NCBI GenBank assembly: GCA_903828695.1 | Contig: CAIKNE010000100.1 | Coordinates: forward strand, 1-48,947 | Reading direction: 5' to 3' | DNA from: an uncultured Burkholderiales bacterium | Lineage (GTDB): Bacteria; Pseudomonadota; Gammaproteobacteria; Burkholderiales; Burkholderiaceae_C | DNA length: 48,947 nt | Shown here: piece by piece, positions 8,353-17,573 of the stretch | How positions within the stretch are numbered: the stretch's first letter is position 1 | Layout: each line of letters opens with the position of its first letter | Notes under the pieces: generated by a model | The model's input: only the letters and a program-made list of their open reading frames with translations | What the model was told of the DNA's origin: nothing | Database searches by the model: none | Translations under genes and position numbers: made by a program

Positions 8353-9972
8353 GCCCCCATCTTTTACCAAGCTTGGCGCCATCTTCTTAGGCCTTTTAGT
8401 CAACCAAATCAGAGCAATCAACAACACAAAAAGCACCGCAGAAGCCAAAAATATATCAGTCGCAGCTTTCGTAAAAGCTTGTTGATCGATGACGCGGTTG
8501 ATTTGAGTGAGAGATTGGCCAAAATTCATACCGCTGTTTTGCATAGAGCTTAAAGTCCACGGCAAATTTCCATCCACCTGGCTCAGGGGCTCAGTGAGAT
8601 GAGCGTGGTGCAAAGCCGCCCTTCTCTCCCAAACGGTTGTAACAACGGATGTGCCCATTGCGCCGGCCATGATACGTACAAAGTTACTCAGTCCTGCAGC
8701 AGCGGGTATGCGCGCAGGAGGCAACCCAGCCAGGGTCAGTGTGGTCAGGGGAATAAAGAAAAACGCCATCGCAGCACCCTGCAACAAGGTAGGAAACAAG
8801 ATGTGGTTGAAATCTGTGTCTGTGGTGAACTGGGCTCTAAGCCAAAGCACAATGGCAAAGACAATGAACGCACCGGTGGCCATCATTCTGGGGTCCCATT
8901 GACCCACTTTCTTACCCACAAGTGGCGTGAGCAAAATAGCGAACAAACCAACCGGTGCAAGCGCCATGCCCGCGGACGTGGCCGTGTAACCCATGAACTG
9001 TTGCAGCCACAAAGGCATCAGCACAACGTTGCCAAAAAACAGGCCGTATGCAACCGATAAGGACAGCGCTCCAAAAGCAAAATTACGCCCCGTGAACAAA
9101 CGGATATCAACGACGGGATGCTCCTCCGTTAATTCCCAGATCAAGAAAATAACGAAAGCTACTGCTGCGACACACGCTAAGCCAACAATAACGTTAGATG
9201 AGAACCAGTCTAATTCTTTACCCTTGTCGAGCATCAACTGCAATGCACCAACCCATATCACAAGGAGGGAGAGCCCAACCGTATCAATGGGCAGTTTGCG
9301 CACCGTCGTCTCGCGCGTTTTGTAAATATTCCAAGTCAATAATGCTGAGAAAATGCCAACCGGCAAATTGATATAGAAAATCCAGGGCCAAGAAATATTA
9401 TCCGTAATCCATCCACCCAACAAAGGACCCGCAACAGGTGCAACGAGTGTCGTGACCCCCCATAGCGCAAGCGCAGTCCCCGCTTTCGCGCTTGGATAGC
9501 TCGCCAGCAATAGCGTCTGAGACAACGGTATCATGGGCCCGGCGACCAAGCCTTGTAAGATTCGGAAAAAAACCAAGAGTTCAAGCGACGGGGCAAAACC
9601 ACACAAAAAACTGGTGATGACGAAAAGCGCGATGCTCGTCGTGAAGAGTCTTACAGCACCAAAACGCTGGGTTAACCAGCCCGTCAAAGGAACGGAGATT
9701 GCATTGGCAACACCAAAACTCGTAATCACCCAGGTCCCCTGATTGGGACTGACCCCTAAGTCCCCAGCGATTGCGGGGATAGACACATTGGCAATGGAGG
9801 AGTCCAACACGTTCATGAACGTCGCAAGGGAGAGGGCAACAGTGCCCCATATAAGTTGGGCACCTGTCAGCGGCGCTGGTGCAACGTGTTGAGGTGGCGT
9901 AGGTTGGGAAGCTGATGGTACTGGTACAGCTTTAGATTCACCGCCCACGTCTTGGTGTTCAGAAGAACTCAT
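8341..9972 (-). CDS. emrB: EmrB-type MFS multidrug exporter (DHA2 family)
   Basis: Inner-membrane 14-helix proton antiporter of a tripartite efflux pump. The N terminus (about 1-40) is Pro/Gln-rich and cytoplasmic. The first helix holds the DHA2 signature TFMNVLDSSIANVSIP. A motif A-like GWLTQRFGAVRLF follows, and a motif C-like VAPVAGPLLGG lies near helix 5. The large loop about residues 455-520 before the final helix (VLFVLLIALIWL) is typical of EmrB. The length of 543 is slightly over the usual 510. It is the last gene of the marR-outer membrane factor-emrA-emrB series and starts about 100 bases after emrA. Substrates would be hydrophobic or acidic toxicants, inferred from the family. Confidence 0.92.
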   Translation of the reverse strand: MSSSEHQDVGGESKAVPVPSASQPTPPQHVAPAPLTGAQLIWGTVALSLATFMNVLDSSIANVSIPAIAGDLGVSPNQGTWVITSFGVANAISVPLTGWLTQRFGAVRLFTTSIALFVITSFLCGFAPSLELLVFFRILQGLVAGPMIPLSQTLLLASYPSAKAGTALALWGVTTLVAPVAGPLLGGWITDNISWPWIFYINLPVGIFSALLTWNIYKTRETTVRKLPIDTVGLSLLVIWVGALQLMLDKGKELDWFSSNVIVGLACVAAVAFVIFLIWELTEEHPVVDIRLFTGRNFAFGALSLSVAYGLFFGNVVLMPLWLQQFMGYTATSAGMALAPVGLFAILLTPLVGKKVGQWDPRMMATGAFIVFAIVLWLRAQFTTDTDFNHILFPTLLQGAAMAFFFIPLTTLTLAGLPPARIPAAAGLSNFVRIMAGAMGTSVVTTVWERRAALHHAHLTEPLSQVDGNLPWTLSSMQNSGMNFGQSLTQINRVIDQQAFTKAATDIFLASAVLFVLLIALIWLTKRPKKMAPSLVKDGGGAH

Positions 9973-10073
9973 GGCTTAGTCATTTCTATTAATCTTCAAA
10001 AATCGCAGCACTGCTACTACTGCTGCGAACAACTCACCCCGTTAAAGCCTATCCACAAAGTGAGTTGGATTTT

Positions 10074-11294
10074 TTACTTAGAACTCTTTCCCTGGACGCC
10101 GCTGCGACTGAGTTGGGAGGCGATAATTTTTGCGACTTCAGCATCAGCTTGTGTGCTTTGTATGTCGTAAACCGAAGTGGCGGAAGTCGGAGCTGTACGG
10201 GGCATATCCGCTAATGCTTTGCCGCTTTGGTCCTTCGTCTCGATGTTCACATCCATTGACAAACCCACTCTGAGTGGATGCTGCGCAAGCTCTGCATCAT
10301 CGAGTTTGATACGCACAGGTACGCGTTGAACCACCTTGATCCAGTTACCGGTTGCGTTTTGCGCGGGAAGCAAAGAGAAAGCGGAGCCAGTTCCAGCGCC
10401 TAGGCCAGCAACTTTGCCGTGGAAAACTGTTTTTTGGCCATAAACATCAGCCACTAACTCAACCGGTTGACCGATACGAATATCTTGTAATTGGCTTTCT
10501 TTGAAATTTGCATCTACCCATAATTGATTCAATGCTACGATGGTCATCAAAGGCGATCCGGCCTGAACTCGCTGTCCTACTTGAACACCTCGTTTGGCGA
10601 TGTGACCATCTATGGGGGAGACGAGCTCGACGCGCTCAAGAGCAAGATACGCCTCACGGTAGCGCGCTGCAGCGCGCTCAACGTTAGGATGGTGCTCAAC
10701 GCTTGTTCCCTCCGTTTGAGTTAAAGACGCTTGGAGTTGCTCTTTGGCTGCGAGGACTGCTGACTGAGCAGCCTGGGCCATACTTTTAGCAGAAGCCAAT
10801 TGCGCGTTCACGTGATTGAATTCTTCTTGACCAACGGCGCCGCTATTTAAAAGCGGAGTTCTGCGTTTCACATCATCCTGAGCTCTTGCCAGTTCTACCT
10901 CTGCTTTGGTGAAATCAGCTTCGCGCAAATTCACCTGCGCACGCAGTGCTTCATTATTGGCAAAAAGTGTTCTCACATCACGTATCGTTTGCTCAAGCTG
11001 AGCGCGCGCTTGCTCCAGCGCTACTTTTGCATCTGTTGGATCTATTTTGACCAACAACTCTCCCGCCTTCACAAAATCTGTTTCATCTGCTTGAATAGAG
11101 ACGACTGTGCCACTGACTTGTGGGGTAATTTGGATGACGTTTCCGGCAACATATGCATTATCAGTACTGATATGGTATTTGCCGTAAAACCACTGGTAGC
11201 CTCCCCAAACAATGGCTACGCTGCCCACTGCAATTCCAACCATCATGAGTCCACGTTTTCTGGTTGAAGCCTTGTTGGATTGATTTTCAGACAT
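10074..11294 (-). CDS. emrA: EmrA-type membrane fusion protein (HlyD family)
   Basis: Periplasmic adaptor joining the EmrB exporter to the outer-membrane channel. A short basic cytoplasmic tail precedes one transmembrane anchor (about residues 15-32). The biotinyl-lipoyl half-motif around STDNAYVAGNVIQITPQVSG follows. A long helical hairpin (about 85-205), the second lipoyl half (VSPIDGHIAKRGVQVGQRV) and the beta-barrel domain complete the protein. Its 406 residues fit the family. It lies between the outer-membrane factor and emrB on the same strand, which fixes its role in the complex. Confidence 0.92.
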   Translation of the reverse strand: MSENQSNKASTRKRGLMMVGIAVGSVAIVWGGYQWFYGKYHISTDNAYVAGNVIQITPQVSGTVVSIQADETDFVKAGELLVKIDPTDAKVALEQARAQLEQTIRDVRTLFANNEALRAQVNLREADFTKAEVELARAQDDVKRRTPLLNSGAVGQEEFNHVNAQLASAKSMAQAAQSAVLAAKEQLQASLTQTEGTSVEHHPNVERAAARYREAYLALERVELVSPIDGHIAKRGVQVGQRVQAGSPLMTIVALNQLWVDANFKESQLQDIRIGQPVELVADVYGQKTVFHGKVAGLGAGTGSAFSLLPAQNATGNWIKVVQRVPVRIKLDDAELAQHPLRVGLSMDVNIETKDQSGKALADMPRTAPTSATSVYDIQSTQADAEVAKIIASQLSRSGVQGKSSK

Positions 11295-11365
11295 GTTTTT
11301 CTCGCTAAATTTAGGGTTGTGTAAGGTTGATATTAAAGATTAAATGATGACTGGAACTAGCCAGA

Positions 11366-13051
11366 TTATTTGTTTGAGCTCAGCAACACGTTGTCCACGG
11401 GCTCAGAGGTATCAGCGTCAACTCGTGCGTATAGCTTGTCACCTTCGTCAGCTGCGTCCTTGCTCTCTTGTTTCTCTAAAGTCATGAGCGGGGCATCTTG
11501 ATTGACCTGATGAGTTGAAATTTTTGGAGCAACATCCTCAGCCTTTTTATCTTGCTTTGGTGCCTGGGTAGCTCCAGCACTAAATCCGCCGCCCAGCGCG
11601 CGAACCAGTGCCACCCGCGTATCGAGCTGCCTAGCCTGCAAGTCAACAAAGAGTCTTTGCTGAGAGAGCCATTGACTCTCGGTATTGAGCACAATCAAAT
11701 AGTTACCCAGTCCCGCCTTGTAACGCTCAAGGGATAACTCATAAGCAGTTCTTGCACTTTGCAGAGCCTCTTGTTGCTCGGTTCTTTGTTTCAAGATGGA
11801 CTGGGTAGAGGACAACACATCGCTGCTCTCTCTTGCGGCTTGTGTGATCGTTTCGTTGTACTGCGCAATCGCAGCGTCTAGCTCTGCTCTTTTAGAGCCC
11901 AGTTGTGATCTGAGTCGCCCACCATCAAAAATCGGTAACGTAATAGCAGGATCAACACCGAACTGTTTGCTATTTCCGTTGATCAAGGGATTTGACTTCA
12001 GTGCGTTGTAGCCTGCGTAAGCGTTTAAGTTGATGTTGGGGTAGAACTGTTTTCTAGCAGCACTAACGTCATGTGTTGCCGCCTCCACTCTCCAACGGGC
12101 AGCAACAATGTCGGGGCGTCGACCTAGCAAATCAGCACCAACAACAACAGGGATTTCGCTAAACTTTAACTGATCTAGTCTTGGCGATACTTTATCCAAG
12201 GCACTCATGGGCTGCTCCGTTAGAGCCGCCAACTGGTGACGAATAAGCTCCATTTGTTCAAGCACTATTTCTCGCTGCACGCGGGCTTCATAATAAAAAC
12301 TCTGTGCCTGGGAGACTTCAACTTTAGTGTCAAGACCAACTTGGAGTCTTGATTTGGTCAAGTTATAGATTTCTTGACGTTGCTCCATCGCGCGCTCAGC
12401 AACGTCGAGTTGTGTGCCCATTTTGGCAAGACTAATGTAGCCCTGCGTTACCTGAGCTGCGGTGAGAAGTGCTGCGGTTGCCAAATCTGCCTCAAGTGCT
12501 TTGGTCTCCCCAATAGCGGCCGCGGTCTGCGCAGCGTGCATACCCCATAAATCAATATTCCAATTCAAACCAGCTTGAAAGGTAGATGATGTTGTGGTTT
12601 GCAAACGCGCTTGCTGCAACAGTCCTCCAAAGAGCCCGTTGGTGCTATAACTTTGACGGTTGCGATCTAAACCTAAACCAAGCTGGGGCATGCTGGCGGA
12701 CTCACTGAGCTCGGTCAGCGCCATCGCTTTGTAGACTCTTGATTTTGCAATCTGCATGGTGGGCCTGTCTTTAAGGGCTGCGCCAATCAGATTGTTCAAA
12801 GTCTCATCGCCCAACTCTCTCCACCACTGAACAGAGACATCTGTCGACTGCTGAACACCTAGACCCACTTGCTTTGCGCTCACTGTGTTGAGTTGAATGT
12901 GATCAGGACCTGGCGTTGCACACCCTCCAAGTGCAAGAGCAAAGACCAAGGCCGTTAATGCGCAGGGCACCCCAGAGCGAGCGCTTACCCTGGATAACCG
13001 AGGGGGCATTTGACTCAGAAGAAATTGGGTGTCGATTAGTGGGTTCATCAT
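11366..13051 (-). CDS. Outer-membrane efflux lipoprotein (NodT/OprM family)
   Basis: TolC-like channel that completes the tripartite pump. The N-terminal signal ends in the lipobox ALGGC with lipidated C44, so an outer-membrane lipoprotein is expected. Two tandem outer-membrane-efflux repeats follow (about 75-265 and 285-470), with typical phrases such as NWNIDLWG and GRRPDIVAARWRVEAA. The last 70 residues are a charged tail absent from typical members. A start at an internal ATG (residue 15) is also possible. It sits between marR and emrA on the minus strand, about 70 bases from emrA. Confidence 0.92.
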   Translation of the reverse strand: MMNPLIDTQFLLSQMPPRLSRVSARSGVPCALTALVFALALGGCATPGPDHIQLNTVSAKQVGLGVQQSTDVSVQWWRELGDETLNNLIGAALKDRPTMQIAKSRVYKAMALTELSESASMPQLGLGLDRNRQSYSTNGLFGGLLQQARLQTTTSSTFQAGLNWNIDLWGMHAAQTAAAIGETKALEADLATAALLTAAQVTQGYISLAKMGTQLDVAERAMEQRQEIYNLTKSRLQVGLDTKVEVSQAQSFYYEARVQREIVLEQMELIRHQLAALTEQPMSALDKVSPRLDQLKFSEIPVVVGADLLGRRPDIVAARWRVEAATHDVSAARKQFYPNINLNAYAGYNALKSNPLINGNSKQFGVDPAITLPIFDGGRLRSQLGSKRAELDAAIAQYNETITQAARESSDVLSSTQSILKQRTEQQEALQSARTAYELSLERYKAGLGNYLIVLNTESQWLSQQRLFVDLQARQLDTRVALVRALGGGFSAGATQAPKQDKKAEDVAPKISTHQVNQDAPLMTLEKQESKDAADEGDKLYARVDADTSEPVDNVLLSSNK

Positions 13052-13154
13052 GTTTTAGATAGATAAAAGTATTGTTTATGAATCAATCGTTAAGCTTTTG
13101 TTACTTCGTCTTTACTTTTTAAGCGGATCAAGATCAGAGAAAAATGGGCTAGTT

Positions 13155-13649
13155 TTAAGAGACATTCTCACGCAGCGCATCCCCGTTTTGCAGCATGCGT
13201 TTTAGCAACCCGAGCATAGTGGTCCACTCCTCTACGCTGAAGCCTTCTAAGTGATCATTTAAGACGTCAGCGAGCACGCCCTTTACGTTCTCTGCAATTT
13301 CACGCCCCTCAACGGAGAGTTCAAGATGCACGACTCTTCTGTCTTGAAGGGATCTTTTTCGGTGTATCAAACCCTTTGACTCTATGCGGTCTAGTGAGCG
13401 CGACATGGCTGCAGGATCAATTTGGAGATCCCTGGACAAAGACGCTAAGGTGATGTCTTCGTCTTGGGCTAGTTTGTAAAGTGGTAACCACTGAACATAA
13501 GTTAAATCATAGGAGGCTAATCTTCGATCAGCCTCGAGTAAAAAAGAGGAGACAACCTTATTCATGAGGTAGCCCACGCTTTGCTCAGGCTTGTATTGGC
13601 CGGGCACATAAAAGGGGAAACTCGCGGTGCAATCTAAGGGTTGACTCAT
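13155..13649 (-). CDS. MarR-family transcriptional regulator of the efflux operon
   Basis: A winged-helix dimeric repressor whose DNA binding is normally relieved by phenolic or drug-like ligands. The core shows the MarR order: a helical dimerisation segment, LTYVQWLPLYKLAQ, the recognition region LASLSRDLQIDPAAMSRSLDRIESKGLI, and the wing RKRSLQDRRVVHLELS. I take the ATG at 13649 (164 residues). A TTG at 13676 would add nine residues but lies inside the palindromic operator at 13665-13691. It is the first gene of the efflux series, with the outer-membrane factor about 100 bases downstream, so autoregulation plus control of the pump is expected. Confidence 0.9.
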   Translation of the reverse strand: MSQPLDCTASFPFYVPGQYKPEQSVGYLMNKVVSSFLLEADRRLASYDLTYVQWLPLYKLAQDEDITLASLSRDLQIDPAAMSRSLDRIESKGLIHRKRSLQDRRVVHLELSVEGREIAENVKGVLADVLNDHLEGFSVEEWTTMLGLLKRMLQNGDALRENVS

Positions 13650-13664
13650 AGCCCCGTAATTTAC

Positions 13665-13691
13665 TTGATTAGACAACTATTGACTAATCAA
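13665..13691. promoter_or_regulatory. Palindromic operator of the MarR regulator
   Basis: TTGATTAG at 13665-13672 and CTAATCAA at 13684-13691 form a perfect 8-bp inverted repeat around an 11-base centre that is itself partly symmetric. It lies 16 bases upstream of the marR ATG, overlapping where a promoter or early transcript would be. Length and symmetry suit a MarR dimer site. Confidence 0.7.
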
Positions 13692-13758
13692 GCTATGATT
13701 TACCCTTCAATTTAAAGGGTTTATCCTATGATTTCAAGGATTAATTCAAATATTTTAT

Positions 13759-13771
13759 TACTAAAGTAGTA
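13759..13771 (-). terminator. Weak hairpin after the small exported-protein gene
   Basis: TACTA, a three-base loop and TAGTA directly follow the TAA stop at 13772-13774 on the minus strand. The stem is short and AT-rich and the downstream tract is only A/T mixed, so termination efficiency is doubtful. Confidence 0.3.
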
Positions 13772-14212
13772 TTATTTTGGCAAAACACATTGACCCGTCA
13801 AAACCAATCGGACCATTTGCTTTTGTACCTCGATATCGTTGTACCCAGTTAAGGTCACGGTTTTTTGGTCAATAACAAGCTCGCTTTCTTGGCCTGTCTC
13901 TTTGTTTTTAGCCCTTACACCGAGGTGCTTGGGATTGGTGAGGTTGGTCCCAGACATCACCTTTGTAGCTAAGGTACTGACCTTCATGTCGTAGGGGCTA
14001 GGACCTACGATTTGAATGAAGATGTTGTTTCCCAGTGTTTGAATCACGAGTGCCACACGCGCCGGTGGAAAAGTTTTGTCCACCATGACCGGAACCGTAC
14101 CTTGGACATCACAGTTCATTTTGAAGTCGTCTGCAAAAGAAGACGGCCCCCAAAGAGTCAAGACCAAGGGGATCCCAAGTAAACCTAGCCTTTTTGCAAA
14201 ACTGCTAGACAT
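13772..14212 (-). CDS. Small exported protein of unknown function
   Basis: No family recognised. From the ATG at 14212 the product has 146 residues; GAGG about ten bases upstream supports this start over longer ones reaching 14317. A signal peptide (about 1-27, ending SSFA before DDF) leads to a mature domain of about 119 residues. It has two Cys residues, one near each end (in KMNCDVQG and TGQCVLPK), probably forming a disulfide. The alternating hydrophobic pattern suggests a periplasmic beta-sandwich. It lies just upstream of the marR gene on the same strand but is probably a separate unit. Confidence 0.65.
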   Translation of the reverse strand: MSSSFAKRLGLLGIPLVLTLWGPSSFADDFKMNCDVQGTVPVMVDKTFPPARVALVIQTLGNNIFIQIVGPSPYDMKVSTLATKVMSGTNLTNPKHLGVRAKNKETGQESELVIDQKTVTLTGYNDIEVQKQMVRLVLTGQCVLPK

Positions 14213-14355
14213 TATTGAAACCCTCTGATTTGAATCCATCAGTCGCCGTAAAGTCGTACACATCCAATTGCTCCTATTTTTAGTCATATTGTGCCTGTTT
14301 ATAACCTGCAGTTTCACGGCAATAGATTAATCAATGGTTAGAATTAGATACCAGC

Positions 14356-14448
14356 GGAAAGATGGCAGAGTGGTCGAATGCACCTGACTCGAAATCAGGC
14401 ATACGGTAATATTCCGTATCGAGGGTTCGAATCCCTCTCTTTCCGCCA
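14356..14448 (+). tRNA. tRNA-Ser (anticodon CGA)
   Basis: A complete class II tRNA including an encoded CCA. The acceptor stem GGAAAGA pairs with TCTTTCC, discriminator G is followed by CCA at 14446-14448. The anticodon stem CCTGA/TCAGG encloses loop CTCGAAA, giving anticodon CGA, which reads UCG. A long variable arm (CATACGGTAATATTCCGTATCG) and a T-arm with GGTTCGAATCC identify it as serine-specific. Confidence 0.97.
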
Positions 14449-14639
14449 TACACACCAAGGCGTATTTTCAATACACAGATTGCCCCGTGTTAGCAACAAG
14501 TTTCGCTTTAAATAATACTTAATACGCAACTGCCGACGTCAGTAATTCATAAATCTCATTTTGCATTCATCCAATTAAATTATTCTTTATTATGAATAAT
14601 ATTAATATGAATTTATTCATGAACAACTAGGGACAACTT

Positions 14640-15203
14640 ATGAAAGCTGTATTGATCATATTTGCTTTTTCAACTCTATTGACCAGTGCGAACGCAGACA
14701 TAATCTACGCCCTAGGCACAAGCAATACAAACTGCAAAAATGCGGCACAGGCCTACACAAAAAAGCTTGGCGAGATACTCCCGCAACATGAGTTTATCAA
14801 TGGCGGCGTCGACGGTGATAAACCAAAATGGATGCTCAACCGGTTAAAGCAAACTTTAGAGAATATACCCAACATCAAATTGGTAATATTTGAGCCAGGT
14901 CCCAATGAACCCAATAAAGAAGAAAATCTTGCTGGCGCAGAAACAGTCCTCTTATTTTTAAAGAGCATCAACATGAAGACAATTTATGTGTCTAATGGAG
15001 TCATTCAAAATAAGGAGAATGCTGCCGCCCTTGCAGAAAAATATGGAGCGACTTATTACGGCCCCTGGACTATGAATGTACCAGTTGACAGGGAGCACCG
15101 ACAATACGACATGCAAGGACCCGGTCATATGACGGTCAAAGGTTGTGAGTTATGGGCTCAGTTCATGGCGCCAGTCATATCCCAAGCACTAGAGAACAAG
15201 TAA
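14640..15203 (+). CDS. Exported SGNH/GDSL-like hydrolase
   Basis: Probably a periplasmic esterase or acyl-transfer-type enzyme. Signal peptide at 1-19 (SANA before DII). Weak versions of the SGNH blocks are visible: ALGTSNT with S28 as candidate nucleophile, GG at 55-56, GPNE at 87-90 in place of the GxND block, and GPGHMT with H163 as candidate catalytic His. The length of 187 residues is typical of single-domain SGNH proteins. AGGGA seven bases before the ATG supports the start. The upstream DNA is very AT-rich. It is followed by a glycosyltransferase, so modification of a surface glycan is possible but unproven. Confidence 0.65.
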   Translation: MKAVLIIFAFSTLLTSANADIIYALGTSNTNCKNAAQAYTKKLGEILPQHEFINGGVDGDKPKWMLNRLKQTLENIPNIKLVIFEPGPNEPNKEENLAGAETVLLFLKSINMKTIYVSNGVIQNKENAAALAEKYGATYYGPWTMNVPVDREHRQYDMQGPGHMTVKGCELWAQFMAPVISQALENK

Positions 15204-15340
15204 TACTTTTTATCAAAATCTTTACGTTCAATTTATGTACACCCAACTAAACTCGAATGAACTAACTTAGCATTTAATACCAATAGGATATGATCGACCT
15301 ACACAGCTAGCATTTTTTAATTCAGGACCGTAATTTACAG

Positions 15341-16456
15341 ATGAAACTCACCCTTCGAAATGTAGAAATCCAATTTATATCTGGCATTAAGGTAACGGGA
15401 TATACGGGTGACACGGATTTGATACAAGTTTGGTCCTCACGCAGTATCAACAAGAGCAATTGGCAGCCAATGGGGATCCGGTGTGAGCGGTTTGACCAAG
15501 ATACATATGTTTTGTTCAATAGCCCCACAAACGCTCATGATTACTCCCTTGATATTGCGGTTGAAGATACGCCGCTGGGTCGAGAACAAATCAGTACAAC
15601 TTTTATCCTGGCTGAGAAGTTTTCTCAACAGAGCACTGAGTCCAATCTGAAGGATAAATCGGTAGCCTTTGTGGGATGCGCCAGAAACATAAAAGAACAG
15701 GCCATCAAGACAATTATCAATCTTGAGGCTCTTAAGAAATATTTCAAAAATTCTGTTATCGGTGTATTCGAAAATGACTCCACAGACGGCACAGATGTGA
15801 GTTTAAGAGAGTTGCATGATCAAAAGATCATTCACTTAATTCAAAAAACCAATTTGGATAAAGACCTCCCCCTACGCACAGCGCGACTGAGTTACGGCAG
15901 GAACTTACTTCTTCGCTGGGCCTTGCTACACGATATAGACTATCTCTGTGTGATTGATTTTGACTCAGCCATAAATGAAGGAGTTTTAACTGATGGGTTT
16001 CTAAGTAACTTTGCGCTGGATTCGGTTTGGGACGCAGTATTTCCGGTCAACCATCACTTCTACTACGACATTTACGCGCTTAGACATGCAGACTTCTTTA
16101 ATTATGACTTTAGCAGCGCCTTGCAAAAAGCAGACGCCTCACTCGGCTCCAACAATGCTTTATGGCTTCACGCCTTTAGTCGTCAAATGGATCTTAAAGG
16201 GATGGCGGGTTGGTTACCTGTTGACTCAGCTTTTGGTGGCGTCGGCATTTACAAGGTTGACAAGATCCGTCAATCCAAGGCCTTTTATCAAGGGTTAGAC
16301 CACGAGGGCCACGAGATATGTGAACATCTCTCATTTCACAGCGTGCTCAAGCAAAACGGGGCTCGCCTGTTCATCAATCCCAAATTTATTGTAGGACCCC
16401 TGACGGATGATTACACCAAGAATGTGTTCCCAACCGGCATTTGGTCCTCCAATTAA
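15341..16456 (+). CDS. Glycosyltransferase-like protein (GT-A fold, GT69-like pattern)
   Basis: The first 100 residues form an N-terminal domain of unknown function. From about residue 107 a GT-A nucleotide-sugar-binding fold begins (VAFVGCARN), followed by VFENDSTDGT and the metal-binding D206-F-D208 in CVIDFDSA. Later segments VNHHFYYDIYALRH and FGGVGIYKVDKI resemble the pattern of fungal capsule mannosyltransferase-type (GT69) and collagen-type transferases. There are no membrane segments, so it is cytoplasmic. Acceptor unknown. AGGA is about 14 bases from the ATG, so the ribosome site is weak. Confidence 0.7.
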   Translation: MKLTLRNVEIQFISGIKVTGYTGDTDLIQVWSSRSINKSNWQPMGIRCERFDQDTYVLFNSPTNAHDYSLDIAVEDTPLGREQISTTFILAEKFSQQSTESNLKDKSVAFVGCARNIKEQAIKTIINLEALKKYFKNSVIGVFENDSTDGTDVSLRELHDQKIIHLIQKTNLDKDLPLRTARLSYGRNLLLRWALLHDIDYLCVIDFDSAINEGVLTDGFLSNFALDSVWDAVFPVNHHFYYDIYALRHADFFNYDFSSALQKADASLGSNNALWLHAFSRQMDLKGMAGWLPVDSAFGGVGIYKVDKIRQSKAFYQGLDHEGHEICEHLSFHSVLKQNGARLFINPKFIVGPLTDDYTKNVFPTGIWSSN

Positions 16457-16549
16457 CTTATGAGATGTAGGGACGACTTGGTCCATATTGCATAAATAAA
16501 AGCAATAGGTTTTCCGATATTATTGCGATAAATCTACACACACGGTCAT

Positions 16550-17482
16550 ATGGCAAAGCTAACATGCTCATTTTGTAGGCAGCACATCATTTGGGATGGT
16601 CCAAGACCTACCATTTGCCATCATTGCCACTCCCCTATTCCACCAAAGTCCTCGAACACGCTACGAAATGCGGTGTGGCTATTTCTGGCTATTCTTTTAA
16701 TCATTGGTTGTGATTTTGCTTTTCTAAAAGATGCACCCAAATCCAAAGAAATTCAGCCCAGTATGGCCCCCTCAATTGATACTAATTTCGAATCAACTCA
16801 GCTCAAGACACCAGAAGAGAAATTAGGCCTTGGTTTTAATGAGGAAATTGTGTCGCCTACTATACCTGCACCTGCACCTGCAGCCATGCCAGCACTGAAT
16901 ACCCAAACAAGCGCCCCGGCGATAGCCGTGCAGGCCTCACAGCCAATACGATCTACATCACCCACCACCAATGGTGTCTCTACAGCTCTGGAAACCGCTT
17001 CCAATCCATCAACACCTTCAACGACTACGCCCTTTGCAACTCCCGGGACTTCTGCGGTATCACATCCTCCAAAAGAAACTAAAGAGGTGAATGAACAAAA
17101 AGAGGCGGCGCGGGCTTTGCTAGGTGTTACACCCCCGTCTAATATGAGCAGCCCAACCATGAGCGGCGCACCTACAGCGCTCACCTCTTCCTCAGAACAA
17201 ATCAAGCCAACCCAGGACGCGGTAAAGGCTCCTTTTGCACCAAGCTTTGATTGCCTAAAGGTAAGCTCAAACGCGGACTTCATGGTCTGCAATGACCGAG
17301 AACTATCCAATCTTGATCTTCAAATGAGTCACTTTTACAAACTTGCGCGAGAAGCAACCCAGGATAAACTCCAATTAAGAGCGGAGCAAATTGCTTGGAT
17401 TAAAACCAAAAAAGCTTGCGATACCAATGCTTGCCTTGAAAAAGCCTACCACCTAAGAATTACGCAACTCTCGAATAGATAG
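16550..17482 (+). CDS. Zinc-ribbon membrane protein with C-terminal LprI-like domain
   Basis: A three-part protein. Residues 6-26 form a zinc ribbon with C6-x2-C9 and C23-x2-C26. Residues about 39-57 are a single transmembrane helix. Residues 60-225 are a Pro/Thr/Ser/Ala-rich spacer. The last 80 residues (from about 230) match the LprI/DUF1311 lysozyme-inhibitor-like pattern: paired Cys, FMVCNDRELSNLDLQM, QRxWIKTKKAC-like text, and CLEKAYHLRITQL. The predicted topology puts the ribbon in the cytoplasm and the LprI domain in the periplasm. The combination is unusual; LprI proteins are normally secreted or lipid-anchored. No ribosome site is evident before the ATG. Function unknown; envelope protection or sensing is a guess. 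Confidence 0.68.
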   Translation: MAKLTCSFCRQHIIWDGPRPTICHHCHSPIPPKSSNTLRNAVWLFLAILLIIGCDFAFLKDAPKSKEIQPSMAPSIDTNFESTQLKTPEEKLGLGFNEEIVSPTIPAPAPAAMPALNTQTSAPAIAVQASQPIRSTSPTTNGVSTALETASNPSTPSTTTPFATPGTSAVSHPPKETKEVNEQKEAARALLGVTPPSNMSSPTMSGAPTALTSSSEQIKPTQDAVKAPFAPSFDCLKVSSNADFMVCNDRELSNLDLQMSHFYKLAREATQDKLQLRAEQIAWIKTKKACDTNACLEKAYHLRITQLSNR

Positions 17483-17573
17483 TCACACCTACACGTGGCG
17501 GATTCAATTTAGACTCAAAGTAGATTCAATGATAACCATTGCACCAAAGCGGTCCGAGTAGGTGGTCGAATGC

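Noticed and set aside
16798-17310. Long open frame antisense to the zinc-ribbon gene
   Set aside because: It mirrors the Pro/Thr-rich linker of the real gene; the composition explains the open frame.
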